Origin: Fibrobacterota bacterium
GTDB lineage: Bacteria > Fibrobacterota > Fibrobacteria > UBA11236
Direction: 5' to 3'
Length of the DNA stretch: 64,000 nt
Assembly (NCBI GenBank): GCA_028287465.1
Contig: JAQBPO010000033.1
Location: forward strand, 130,688-194,687
Shown: positions 44,785 to 53,695 of the stretch, one piece after another
Layout: the number at the start of each line of letters is the position of its first letter
Position numbering within the stretch: the stretch's first letter is position 1
Made by a program: the position numbers and the translations under genes
Notes under the pieces: generated by a model
What the model saw: only the letters and a program-made list of their open reading frames with translations
Told to the model about the DNA's origin: nothing
Databases searched by the model: none

Positions 44785-45471
44785 TTACTCGGAAGCTTCG
44801 GTGCTCAGGGTATTCGAATTCATCGGCTTCGGCTGGGCCGGGAGCCCGAGGGACTTGCGGATTTCCTCGAACACTTCGGGGATGGACTTGGTCGCGTCGA
44901 CGCTGTGGAGGATATTGATGCGGCGGAAGAAGGTCAGCATGGGCTCGGTCTTGGCGTGGTAATCGTCGATCCGCTTCTTGATGGCCTCGGGATGATCGTC
45001 CGAGCGCTGGAGCAGTTTGCCGCCGCATACGTCGCAGATGCCTTCGACCTTGGGCCGGTGCCCGATCAGGTTGTAATCCAGGCCGCACTTGGAGCAGACC
45101 CGGCGCGCCATCACCCGTTCGGTGACCAGGCTGTCCGGCGCGTCCATGTGGATCACGGCGTTGATGTTGTAGCTCTCGAAGAGGAACTCGGCCTGGGCGA
45201 AATTGCGGGGGAAACCATCCAGCACGAAACCGTAGTTCCAGTTGTGCCAGGTCATGCGCTCGGAAACGACCTTGGCCACCAAATCGTCGCCCACCATCTG
45301 GCCTTTGCTGATGATGCGGTTGATTTTCGCCGCCAGCTTGGTGTGGTTGGCGATATGCCAGCGGAAGATATCCCCGATGGAGATATGGGTGAAGTCGTAT
45401 TTATCGCAGAGCAGCTTGGCCTGAGTGCCCTTGCCGCAGCCCTGGATGCCCATGATGATGTACTTGTACAT
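44785..45471 (-). CDS. adk: Adenylate kinase, zinc-lid form
   Basis: 228 residues. Interconverts ATP + AMP and 2 ADP. P-loop IMGIQGCGKGTQAKLL (Ile-Gln in place of the usual Pro-Pro), HISIGDIFRW (AMP site), GFVLDGFPRNFAQAEFL, and a structural-zinc lid C-x2-C-x16-C-x2-C (CSKCG ... CDVCGG), then RSDDHPEAIKKRIDDYHAKT. Slightly longer than the usual 214-220, with a 15-residue polar tail. Start ATG 45471 fits the conserved N-terminus; no strong ribosome site is seen (CTCCAACAC). TAAATT about 29 bases upstream may be the -10. Confidence 0.95.
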   Translation of the reverse strand: MYKYIIMGIQGCGKGTQAKLLCDKYDFTHISIGDIFRWHIANHTKLAAKINRIISKGQMVGDDLVAKVVSERMTWHNWNYGFVLDGFPRNFAQAEFLFESYNINAVIHMDAPDSLVTERVMARRVCSKCGLDYNLIGHRPKVEGICDVCGGKLLQRSDDHPEAIKKRIDDYHAKTEPMLTFFRRINILHSVDATKSIPEVFEEIRKSLGLPAQPKPMNSNTLSTEASE

Positions 45472-45539
45472 GTGTTGGAGTCGTTCCTTGGTTCGGAACT
45501 AATTTAAAAAACCATCCCCATTTTACGATGATGGCCGGG

Positions 45540-45566
45540 GCAAATCCCCTCCCTATTTGGATTTGC
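45540..45566 (-). terminator. Stem-loop downstream of the M6-like gene
   Basis: GCAAATCC and GGATTTGC (plus-strand 45540-45547 and 45559-45566) form a perfect eight-base stem about 60 bases after the large gene's stop. No T-run, so it is a weak terminator candidate. Confidence 0.25.
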
Positions 45567-45627
45567 GGGGGATTCCGGACCGTATCCAGGGGATCACGCC
45601 GAATCGGGCGCTTCGGCCTGCCGATAT

Positions 45628-48600
45628 TTACTTGATAACCCCGAAGCGGACCCATTTCTTCTGCTTTCCGCCGGGGAACCAGACCTCGACCTGGGCGGAA
45701 TAGACGTCCGGGGCGACATTGCGCAGGTCCAGCACTTGGTTGAAGGCCTGGAGGCCCTCGGTCAGGTTCTCCCATTTCACATCCCGCACCACCACCCCGG
45801 CGATGTCATAGACCCGGATTCGGGCTTTTTGGGCCGCGGCCCCGATCCTGAGGTGGACCGTTGCCGTGGGCCCGCGCACCGGGCTCGGGAAAAGGTGGAA
45901 CTCCTGGATGGACTCGGCGGTTCCGGCCGCCGGAGCCGCCGACCAGCCGCTCACGTCCAGGAAGTTCCGGCGGGCGGCATCGCCGCCGGGCATGGTCCAG
46001 GATTGGCCCTGGGGAGTGGCGCTCTGCTTGAGGGTCCAGGCATTGAGACTGCCGCTGCCGCTTTGGGCCAGCAGCTCCAGGTTCCCGTCCGCGTCCAGGT
46101 CCACGGCGGAGAGGTGGATATAAGGGTTGTCGTTGGAGTCCAAGGTGAGGCCGCCCATGGTCAGGGGCCAATCGGCCACGTCCGAGGCCAGGATGCCGCC
46201 GCGCCGGTTCCGGGAGGCCTCGAAGGAGGAGGAGCGCACCCTTTTGCCCAGGCTGTCCACCGCCAGGATCAGGCCGTCCGGGGATCCGATCAGGACGGTG
46301 GCATGGCCGCCCAGGGAAAGCGCCAGGGGGGAGGACCGCACCGCGGTCTCCGGATGCAGGGGATTGCCGTAGGCGAAGCCCACGTTCTGGCGATCCTCCA
46401 GCAGGAAAGGCCAGCCCTTGAGGACGGCCCCATGGTAATCGATGGCGAACACGGAATTGGTGGCCGAGAACAGGATGTCCGGATGCCGGTCGCCGTCCAG
46501 GTCCGCCAGGGCCGGGGCGCTCGCGTCGTCGCTGTTGAAGTCGATGATCCTGGAAAGCTTGCGCGCGCCGTTCTTGGTCTCATAGAGCGTATCCAGGAAA
46601 TGCACGCTGCGGGGAAAGCGTTGGGGGAACCCGGCGAAGACCTGGACCGCCGCGCCACCGCCGATCTTGAACAGGGTGGCGGCGCCCTTCGACCCCAGCA
46701 GGAAGAGATCCACCGCGCCGTCGCGATCGAAATCGGCCGCGGACACCGTGAAGCTTTCATCCTTGCCCGGTGCTTCGTTGCCCCAGGCTTTTTCCAGCCG
46801 TATCGCCAGGCGGGCATCCGCGTTGATGAGGACGACCGCGCCGCCCTTGGCCGCCGCCGCCAAGCTCATGGGCTTACCGCTTCCCGCGCCGTTAGGGAAA
46901 GCCGCCAAACCCTGGTATTCCAGGTCGGGCAGGTCGATGCTGTCCACGGGGGCTCCGGCCGGCGTGAAGGCCACGGCGCGATGGGCGCGCGTGAGGATCC
47001 ATACCCTATCCCCCGCGACGATCGGACCGGCCTGTCCCGGCGCGGCGATGGAGACCGTTTCGGCGGAGGAATCCCTGGAGCGCGCGGCCAGGCCGGCGGG
47101 GCGCAATTTCAGGAAGGTGATCCTGTCGGCGGTCAGCACGGCCATGACGCTGTCGCCCGATGCGGCGCTCCCGAGCGGGCCGCCCAGCCTTCCGGCCAGG
47201 GAGGTGATGGGGACGGTGGAGGTATCGCGCGTGAGACCGCTGGGCAGCAGGGTCCTCACCGAGTCGTACCCGGGCTTGCCCTTGAAGGTCGTGTCCGGGT
47301 CCATGGCCGTCGTCCCTTCCGCGGTGAAGGTCTGGGCATAGCCGCGATCGCTGAGGGCCACCACGTAACGCCCGCCGCCCGGGCTCTTCAGGACATTGAG
47401 GGACTGGGGGTGGCCGCCCGGATCGAGCTTGACCGGCCAGGCCCATTTCGGATCCTGGCTCACGGTCTTGTTGTCCGGCCATACCACGCGCAGGGTGAGG
47501 ACCGAATCCCGGACATTGTAGATGGAATCGCCGCTGAAGGAACTCATGCCCGGTTCCAGCCTGGGATTGGACGGGACCACGGCTTCGAGGCGGAGATGGG
47601 TGCGTCCGTCGTTCCAGGCATTGGTGTTCGCCGCGCCGTAGGGACCGATCGCGTCCAGGGTGTCCCGGGTTTTCGACCACGAAGTGTCCTTGGGCGGGTT
47701 CACGCGCTTGACGCGCACGTGCGGCAGCATGTCCGATCCGGAACCGTAGTCGAAGGCGGGCTGGCCCAGCTGATCCTTGAACTCCTTGCCGATGCTGAGG
47801 GAGCCGTCGGCCTCCACCAGTTCCAGGCCCTTGTACTGGCTCTTAAGGGTGTCCCCGAGATAGGCGTTGACCGCGCCTTCCTTCAGGAACTGGGAGATGA
47901 ACCATTCGTTCACGTGCCAGACCAGCATGCCGGAGGAGGGGAGGCCCAGGTCATAGCTGCTCGCTCCCGTAATGACGCCGTTGGGTTTGAGGGGATTGAC
48001 CATCATCTTCCGGGGCTTGGAATCGGGCTTGGAGGGATCCGGAATGGAATCCAGGAAGATGGAGTCCACTTGGGAGAATTTGACCGTCTTTGAGCCGTTC
48101 TTGGTGAACGCCAGGTCGCCGTCTCCGGCCCGTTCGCTATAGTAGATGGTCACCGTGGTATCTCCCGCCGCCCGCTGCCGGTTCTCCACCAGGAAGTATT
48201 CCCGGTCATTGATGGGAATCTTGACCGTGGTCGCCCTGCCCGCCTCCGGCCGCGCCGTGGGGCTCCACAACTTGTATTCGCTGAACGGGCCCGTTCCCGC
48301 CTTGGCCACCACCGGCTCGTCCCAACCCATGTAAGCGCGCACCCAGGCCGATGGATATACGGGCAGGAACCCGTTCAGGGTATTGTACCCGGCGAAATCC
48401 ATCACGTCGAAGAAGCCGAGTTGGGAGATGCCCTTGACCACGTCGAACATGTCCGGCATGCCCATCTGCCGGGCCAGCTGGTTGATGAGGATGCCGTTGA
48501 TGCCCCAGTTGACCTTGTCCTGGCTCGCGGCTTCGGACAGCATCATGATATTGTCGACCGTATCCCCCGTGCTGACCTTGACGCCCTTGGCGGCCGCGCG

Positions 48601-49446
48601 CTTGTCCACGTCCGGAGTCCCGCCCTTCTTCGCGTTGGTCGTAGCGCTGTCCAGCAGGCTGAAATCGTCCTTGGTCACGTAGAAGTCGGTGAAATCATTG
48701 GGCGTATTCGCGCCGAAGGCCCCCAACTGCCCGCCGTCGAGCAACCGCGAGTGGCCGGCGTGGAAGATGAGGTAACACCGGTGTTTCTTCTTGTTCAGCG
48801 GGTCCGCCAGGGAATCCTCGTGGGCCGTCCTGAAAGGGTTCTGGGACTTGTCCTCGGACTTGTCCGCCGCCTTGATGCTTTCCACCACGAAAGCCATCAG
48901 CCGTTGGCCGCGCTCCTCGTTGAAATCGCTGATCTTCTGCTTGGAGTCCCGATCCAATTCGGACGGGTTGTATTTCTTCATGCGCCCGGAAAGGGTATAC
49001 GGTTCGACCTTACCAGAGGCGTTCGGGGTGGGGAATATCCTGGGGACCACGGTCACGCGGCCGTTGGAGACCCGTTCGAAATAATTACGGGCGAACTCGA
49101 AATGCTTTTCGAGATAGAACCGGTGGGAGCGCAGGATTCCGTTCGGGTCCAGGGTATAGGCCTGCTTCTTGTCGGGATCGCCCTTGCCGGATCCGGCCGT
49201 TCCGAAGTGTCCGGTGCCCGTTGTGCTCGGATCATCTTCGAGATCGGTCTCGTCCGCGAAGTTGACGTAGAGGCAGAAGACTTCCAGGGTATCCGGGGCT
49301 TCCGCGGCGGCGCGCGCCAAGGAGGCCGGGGCCGAGGTTTTGAAGAGGGGTTGGCGCTGGGATTTCCCGAAAGCCGGACTTGAAGCCGTCCCGATACCCA
49401 GGACGAGACCCAGGGCAAGACCCAGTTTCGCGCGATTCGCCGTCAT
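45628..49446 (-). CDS. Giant secreted M6-metallopeptidase-like protein without HExxH; FG-GAP repeats and FlgD/sorting-like C-terminus
   Basis: 1272 residues with signal peptide (LGLALGLVLGIGTASSPAFG). About 50-420: immune-inhibitor-A/M6-like domain (LEVFCLYVNFADETD, FEFARNYFERVSNGRV, CYLIFHAGHS, FFDVMDFAGYN). At residues 322-335 the zinc motif HExxHxxGxxD aligns with NQLARQMGMPD: His, Glu and His become Asn, Gln and Arg, while the Gly and Asp are kept. About 700-1170: propeller-type FG-GAP/VCBS repeats (SAADFDRDGAVDLFLL, ALADLDGDRHPDILFS, SAVDLDADGNLELLAQ). Last ~90 residues: FlgD-like/type IX sorting-like beta-sandwich (FHLFPSPVRGPTATVHL, RVYDIAGVVVRDV). Probably a surface binding protein derived from a peptidase. 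Confidence 0.75.
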   Translation of the reverse strand: MTANRAKLGLALGLVLGIGTASSPAFGKSQRQPLFKTSAPASLARAAAEAPDTLEVFCLYVNFADETDLEDDPSTTGTGHFGTAGSGKGDPDKKQAYTLDPNGILRSHRFYLEKHFEFARNYFERVSNGRVTVVPRIFPTPNASGKVEPYTLSGRMKKYNPSELDRDSKQKISDFNEERGQRLMAFVVESIKAADKSEDKSQNPFRTAHEDSLADPLNKKKHRCYLIFHAGHSRLLDGGQLGAFGANTPNDFTDFYVTKDDFSLLDSATTNAKKGGTPDVDKRAAAKGVKVSTGDTVDNIMMLSEAASQDKVNWGINGILINQLARQMGMPDMFDVVKGISQLGFFDVMDFAGYNTLNGFLPVYPSAWVRAYMGWDEPVVAKAGTGPFSEYKLWSPTARPEAGRATTVKIPINDREYFLVENRQRAAGDTTVTIYYSERAGDGDLAFTKNGSKTVKFSQVDSIFLDSIPDPSKPDSKPRKMMVNPLKPNGVITGASSYDLGLPSSGMLVWHVNEWFISQFLKEGAVNAYLGDTLKSQYKGLELVEADGSLSIGKEFKDQLGQPAFDYGSGSDMLPHVRVKRVNPPKDTSWSKTRDTLDAIGPYGAANTNAWNDGRTHLRLEAVVPSNPRLEPGMSSFSGDSIYNVRDSVLTLRVVWPDNKTVSQDPKWAWPVKLDPGGHPQSLNVLKSPGGGRYVVALSDRGYAQTFTAEGTTAMDPDTTFKGKPGYDSVRTLLPSGLTRDTSTVPITSLAGRLGGPLGSAASGDSVMAVLTADRITFLKLRPAGLAARSRDSSAETVSIAAPGQAGPIVAGDRVWILTRAHRAVAFTPAGAPVDSIDLPDLEYQGLAAFPNGAGSGKPMSLAAAAKGGAVVLINADARLAIRLEKAWGNEAPGKDESFTVSAADFDRDGAVDLFLLGSKGAATLFKIGGGAAVQVFAGFPQRFPRSVHFLDTLYETKNGARKLSRIIDFNSDDASAPALADLDGDRHPDILFSATNSVFAIDYHGAVLKGWPFLLEDRQNVGFAYGNPLHPETAVRSSPLALSLGGHATVLIGSPDGLILAVDSLGKRVRSSSFEASRNRRGGILASDVADWPLTMGGLTLDSNDNPYIHLSAVDLDADGNLELLAQSGSGSLNAWTLKQSATPQGQSWTMPGGDAARRNFLDVSGWSAAPAAGTAESIQEFHLFPSPVRGPTATVHLRIGAAAQKARIRVYDIAGVVVRDVKWENLTEGLQAFNQVLDLRNVAPDVYSAQVEVWFPGGKQKKWVRFGVIK

Positions 49447-49516
49447 TTGCCCGCTTTCGGTTGGAGGGACAAAAGTACAAACTCGCCGGAATCCGGGGTA
49501 GGTTGGGCGGTAATGC

Positions 49517-50317
49517 CTAGACTCGGCGGAAGCCTTTGGGGACTTTGACGAAGAACGGATCGCGGCGCCAATGGGGATCGTCCTCCAGGGACTTCACCCG
49601 GATTTCCAGGACCTGCTCGCGATAGCGATAGAGGCGGACCCGGCGCGGCACCGGCCGTCCCTTCTTCTCCAGGGCCCCGCCGCTTACGCCTTGATAGTCG
49701 GAGAAGGCCAGGCGGAAGGCCGAATCCTCCCGGGAGGCTTCTCTCACGAAGCCCGTCTTCGCGTCCAGGCTCACCCGCCATGCAACTCCCTGGGCGGAAT
49801 AGGTGAACACGCCTTCGCCCGCGGAAGTCAGGCCCTCAGGAGTGCCCGACGCCCCCGCGCCCCCCGCGGCGGGAATATCGCCGGGGAAGAAATCCCCCCA
49901 CAGAAAGGAGAAGACATCATGGACCGAGACCTCTTTGAGGCCCAGATTGCCTATTTCCACGTGCTCGCCCGCGCCTTCCGTGAACTGATCGCGATCGAAC
50001 AGGACCAGGGTCCATTTGTCCGGCGTCCAGAGGAAGCTCCCGGCAACCATGCCCGGCAAGCCGAAGAGATCCAGCTTGTACGCCAGTCGGGGCCTGGCCG
50101 AGAACGCGGCGGACACGGAGGATTTGCGCCCGTCCGCGAAGGCGGTCAGTTCCAGTTCCGTGCGGAGGGAATCCGGGGCGGGGGGAAACACCGGTGTTTC
50201 CCCCTTGAGTATTGCCTGGCCCGCCGGGAACCGGTGCGAGGCGGCGCAGCCCGCCAGGAGCAGGGCGATCAGGAGGAAATGGGATGAGGTCGGGGAAGCG
50301 GAAGGGCGGGCGCGCAT
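49517..50317 (-). CDS. Outer-membrane lipoprotein, LolB/DUF4292-like
   Basis: 266 residues. Lipoprotein signal with lipobox LLLAGC at about residue 24. The mature part is an antiparallel beta-structure reminiscent of LolB-type half-barrels: ELELTAFADGRKSSVSAAFSARPRLAYKLDLFGLPGMVAGSFLW, KWTLVLFDRDQFTEG, RVRLYRYREQVLEIRVKSL. Family assignment is tentative. A TTGATT-N18-TAGATT pair on the minus strand (50356-50327) leads to the ATG with nine bases between. Follows the TPR lipoprotein gene in the same direction with a 35-base gap. Confidence 0.5.
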   Translation of the reverse strand: MRARPSASPTSSHFLLIALLLAGCAASHRFPAGQAILKGETPVFPPAPDSLRTELELTAFADGRKSSVSAAFSARPRLAYKLDLFGLPGMVAGSFLWTPDKWTLVLFDRDQFTEGAGEHVEIGNLGLKEVSVHDVFSFLWGDFFPGDIPAAGGAGASGTPEGLTSAGEGVFTYSAQGVAWRVSLDAKTGFVREASREDSAFRLAFSDYQGVSGGALEKKGRPVPRRVRLYRYREQVLEIRVKSLEDDPHWRRDPFFVKVPKGFRRV

Positions 50318-50352
50318 GGCGCCCTAAATCTAGATGAAAAATCGGCCCGCAA

Positions 50353-52176
50353 TCAATTCAGTTTGCGATGCGCCAATTCATGGGCCGGATCCAATTTGAG
50401 GATTTGGCGCCACTTCTCCATGGCCAGGTCCGAGAGGCCCATCTTTTCCAGGATCAAGGCGTAATGCTCCAGGATGGTCGTGTCCTGAGGGATATGGTTG
50501 ACGGCCATCTCGATGAACTTCTTGGCCTTGGGGAAGTCCTGCTTGCGGTAGAACAGCCAGCCCTTCGAATCCAGGAAGGCCCCGTTCTCGGGCTCGAAGT
50601 TGAGGGCGCGCTCGATGAGGTTGCCCGCATAGTCCAGTTCCCGGCCCTCTTCCACCAGCATGTAGCCCAGGTAATTGAGGATGGTGGCGTCGCTGGAATC
50701 CAGCTTCACCAGCTTCTTCATCACCTCGATGGATTCGGCCCGCTTGCCTATCTGTTCCAGGGCCACGCCCAGTTCGAAGAGCACCCGGCGGTTGTTGCCT
50801 TCCAGCTCCAGGGCCTTGCGGAAATAGTCCACGCCCTTTTCGCGGAAACGGCGCGTCTGGGAGGTCATGCCGGTATCCCGCGAGGCTGACGGCCTGGCTT
50901 TTCCCGTCGAGTCCGGCTTCTGATCCGTTTCCAGCTTCTTGGCCACCTGGGTGAAGACGATGCCCTGGATATAGCAGGCGTACCAGTCCTTGCCCTCGCC
51001 CATCTTCTCCAGCAGGTCCAGGGCCTTCTGCTCCTGCCCTTCCCGGATATGGAAGGAGGCGAGCTTGGCCCAATACTCCGGTACCTTCCCGTCCAGGTCG
51101 ATCGCCTTCTTCAGTTCGCCCTCGGCCAAGGCGCGGTCGCGCAGCTCCATGCCGATGGATCCCAGGAAGAAATGGTAGATGGGGTTCTCGGGCTGGCTCT
51201 TGATCAGCTTCTGGAAGATTTCCTTGGCTTCCGCGTACTTGCCGCGCTCGAAAAGCAGGGTCGCGTAGGGGGACAGGAACTCGCGCTCTTCCGGGCTGCG
51301 CTTGATGAGGGCCTCATAGGAGGCCATGGCCGAATCCGGCTTGCCGGCCAGGATCTGGGCGCGCGCCTTCTGCAGTTCGTAATGGAGGTTCTCGGGATTC
51401 TCCAGGGCCAGCTTGCGCAATACGTCCAGCAGGCTGGAGTACATTTCCTGGTCCTCGTAGAAGGAGGCCAGCTTTTCGCCGAAAAGGGGGTTGGCCGTCT
51501 TGTCCCAGGAAGTGCGGTACAGCTTGGCCACCGCGTCCACGCGGCCCAGCAAGCGATAGTTCTGGCCTTGCTTCTCCACCAGGCGCACCGGGTATTCGAT
51601 GCGGGGCAGGAGCTTTTCCATCACGGCCACGTGCTTGGGGATGTCCTTCAGGCTCTCGTACAGGGTCGCCAGGGTATACAGGAGATCCTTGTCCTGATCG
51701 TCCAGCTCCACGGCCTTGTTGTAATAGGCGAGGGCGGACTGCACGTCCCCTTTGCGGAGGTGGATTTCCGCCACGGCCTGGAACTCGCGGCTGTCGGGCT
51801 TACCCTTCAGGTCCAGGCAGCGGAGACCGGTCACCAGGGCCGAATCCATCTTGCCCGCGGCCTTGAGCTTTTCGGTCAGCAGGAAGCAGAGGTCCCGGCT
51901 CTCCGGATCGTATTCATAGGCGATCTGGAAATAGGAAAGGGCGACCGCGTCGTTGCCTTCCATCTCCTGCTGGCGGGCGCGCAGGAAGAATTCATGCGCG
52001 ATGAAGGCGCGCTGTTCATTGTGGATTTCCTGCTTTTTCGCGCTTTCGGCGGCGTCGGCCTTGACGGGACCGGCCTTGCGCGTAGGCGCGCAGGCGCCCA
52101 GGAGCAAGGCCATGCCCGTCAGGGAAAGGACCGCAAGGGTTGGAGCGCCGTACGGGCGGGCCGGGTTTCGAATCAT
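50353..52176 (-). CDS. TPR-repeat lipoprotein
   Basis: 607 residues. Lipoprotein signal (LAVLSLTGMALLLGAC) with Cys near residue 29, then TPR units almost to the C-terminus: DAVALSYFQIAYEYDPESRDLCF, GDVQSALAYYNKAVELDDQDKDLLYTLA, AEAKEIFQKLIKSQPENPIYHFFLG, YFRKALELEGNNRRVLFELG, AGNLIERALNFEPENGAFLDSKGWLFYRK. At least eleven units are visible, with a Ser/Thr-rich break near residue 430. Probably a periplasmic or outer-membrane assembly scaffold. AAAGGA six bases before the ATG. Runs with the LolB-like gene downstream and the PASTA gene upstream (gap 34 bases). Confidence 0.85.
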   Translation of the reverse strand: MIRNPARPYGAPTLAVLSLTGMALLLGACAPTRKAGPVKADAAESAKKQEIHNEQRAFIAHEFFLRARQQEMEGNDAVALSYFQIAYEYDPESRDLCFLLTEKLKAAGKMDSALVTGLRCLDLKGKPDSREFQAVAEIHLRKGDVQSALAYYNKAVELDDQDKDLLYTLATLYESLKDIPKHVAVMEKLLPRIEYPVRLVEKQGQNYRLLGRVDAVAKLYRTSWDKTANPLFGEKLASFYEDQEMYSSLLDVLRKLALENPENLHYELQKARAQILAGKPDSAMASYEALIKRSPEEREFLSPYATLLFERGKYAEAKEIFQKLIKSQPENPIYHFFLGSIGMELRDRALAEGELKKAIDLDGKVPEYWAKLASFHIREGQEQKALDLLEKMGEGKDWYACYIQGIVFTQVAKKLETDQKPDSTGKARPSASRDTGMTSQTRRFREKGVDYFRKALELEGNNRRVLFELGVALEQIGKRAESIEVMKKLVKLDSSDATILNYLGYMLVEEGRELDYAGNLIERALNFEPENGAFLDSKGWLFYRKQDFPKAKKFIEMAVNHIPQDTTILEHYALILEKMGLSDLAMEKWRQILKLDPAHELAHRKLN

Positions 52177-52210
52177 GCGGTTCCTTTGAACGATGGACGT
52201 CCGGCGCGGC

Positions 52211-52981
52211 TTACTTGGTGACGACCAAGTCCACGCTGTGTCCTTTGGTTTCCCCGCCCGCGGATGGGGATTGTGAAAGAACGGTATTGGGAAGGCTTTT
52301 CGGATCCTTCTTGAAAGTAATCTTGCCCAGGGAGAGGCCCCGTTTCCGGACCTCCTCCTTGGCCTGGCTCAGGGACATTCCGGTCAGGGAAGGCATTCCC
52401 TCCGATTCCGAGTCCTTGCCCATGGACAATTCGATATTCACTTCGCGGCCCTTTTCGAGGGTGGCTTTGGCGGCGGGCGAGGTCCCGATCACGGCTCCGG
52501 CGGGGATTAGGGTATTCCTCACCTCCCGGACCCGGCCCACTTTCAGACCCAATTGCTGCAAGGTGATCTCCGCCTGGCGCAGGGACAATCCCCGCAAGGC
52601 CGGCATTTCCACGCTTTTGAAGCCTTTGCTGATCTTGACCCATATACGGCGGCCTTTTTTCACCTCCGTACCCGTTTCCGGGTATTGGGTGAGGATTTTC
52701 CCCGCGGCCACGTCGGTGCTGTAATCGCCGGTCGAATCCAGCATGTAAATGAGATCGTTCTTGACCAGTATAGCCTTAGCCTGCTCGGGGGGCAAGCTCA
52801 CCAGGGCGGGTACCTTGACCGTGCCCTTGAATTTGCCCGCCACATAGGGCATGGCCACCATATTGATGAGCATATAAAGGATGGCCGCCGTGAGGAACCA
52901 CAGGAACAGGGCCAGGAAGAAAGGTCGGGATAGAAAACGGGACAACACCGATTGGATTTCCCTCTCAGGTTTTGAGTTCAT
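52211..52981 (-). CDS. Membrane-anchored protein with three PASTA domains (no kinase)
   Basis: 256 residues. One membrane helix at about 20-43 (FFLALFLWFLTAAILYMLINMVAM), then three PASTA domains: about 50-120 (VKVPALVSLPPEQAKAIL), 121-187 (VEMPALRGLSLRQAEITLQQLGL) and 190-256 (GMPSLTGMSLSQAKEEVRKRGL). PASTA domains normally bind muropeptides as sensors on Ser/Thr kinases or penicillin-binding proteins; here nothing else is attached. ATG 52981 lies inside the end of the CRP-family gene, a 17-base overlap that couples the two. Likely a cell-wall-binding adaptor; function inferred from domain only. Confidence 0.82.
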   Translation of the reverse strand: MNSKPEREIQSVLSRFLSRPFFLALFLWFLTAAILYMLINMVAMPYVAGKFKGTVKVPALVSLPPEQAKAILVKNDLIYMLDSTGDYSTDVAAGKILTQYPETGTEVKKGRRIWVKISKGFKSVEMPALRGLSLRQAEITLQQLGLKVGRVREVRNTLIPAGAVIGTSPAAKATLEKGREVNIELSMGKDSESEGMPSLTGMSLSQAKEEVRKRGLSLGKITFKKDPKSLPNTVLSQSPSAGGETKGHSVDLVVTK

Positions 52982-53657
52982 CCTCCTGCAAGATGAGGAG
53001 GTCTTTTCCGTCCAGCACAATATACCCTTTTTTCTGGAAGAAATTCAGCACCCGCGACACGGTCTCCCGGGTGGTACCCGACATATCCGCGATGAATTGC
53101 TGGGTGGGGCGGTCCTTGACCACGATCATGCTTTTCCCGTCCTTGGTCTTGGAACGGATGCCGCGCTCCTCCATGAGCTGGAGCAAGGTGGCGGCCACGC
53201 GCCCGTAGACGCGCATCAGGGCCAGGGAGGAAATCTGCCGGTTGGATTTGCGCAGGCGGCCGGACATTTCCGAAAGCAGGGTGAGGGCGAGATCCGGCTG
53301 TTTTTTCATGGCCAGGAGGAAGTCCTCCCGGCGGATGGTCAGCAGCCGGGACTCCTCGACGGCCCGGACCGTGGCCGAGCGGGGTTCCCCGTCCAACAGG
53401 GACATTTCCCCGAAGAAATCCCCCTCTTTCAAGGATGCGAGGATGGCTTCGCGGCCGTCTTCGGCGGTCAGGACCACCTTGACCTCGCCCTTGGCGATGA
53501 TGAACAGGCTCTGGTTGCTGTCATCCTCTTCCATAAGGATGATGTCGCCCTTGCGGTAGGTCTTCTCGATGAGCATCTGCGCGATGGTATCGAGCTGGGC
53601 ATCGTCCAGGGCGGAAAAGAGGTCTACGCCCTTGAGCAAATCGTTCTTCAGGCCCAT
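52965..53657 (-). CDS. CRP/FNR-family transcription regulator
   Basis: 230 residues. N-terminal cyclic-nucleotide-binding-type beta-roll (about 15-125): GDIILMEEDDSNQSLFIIAKGEVKVV, GDFFGEMSLLDGEPRSATVRA (phosphate-binding cassette with R-S-A). Central dimer helix, then winged helix at about 165-230 with recognition segment TQQFIADMSGTTRETVSRVL. No N-terminal FNR cysteines. The effector could be cAMP or another nucleotide; many FCB members bind none. GGGGAG precedes ATG 53657. Upstream purA ends 38 bases away, and the PASTA gene overlaps its 3' end. Confidence 0.9.
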   Translation of the reverse strand: MGLKNDLLKGVDLFSALDDAQLDTIAQMLIEKTYRKGDIILMEEDDSNQSLFIIAKGEVKVVLTAEDGREAILASLKEGDFFGEMSLLDGEPRSATVRAVEESRLLTIRREDFLLAMKKQPDLALTLLSEMSGRLRKSNRQISSLALMRVYGRVAATLLQLMEERGIRSKTKDGKSMIVVKDRPTQQFIADMSGTTRETVSRVLNFFQKKGYIVLDGKDLLILQEDELKT

Positions 53658-53695
53658 TGATTCTCCCCTTGCACGCCCCTGAGGGATGGCTTGTT

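Noticed and set aside
44785-45471. Adenylate kinase with unusual P-loop GIQGCGKGT
   Set aside because: The essential G-x4-G-K-G-T pattern and zinc-lid cysteines are intact; treated as normal variation.
45736-48093. 785-codon plus-strand frame within the M6-like gene
   Set aside because: Composition is Gly/Arg/His-rich without domains; antisense to a protein with recognisable FG-GAP and sorting-like domains.
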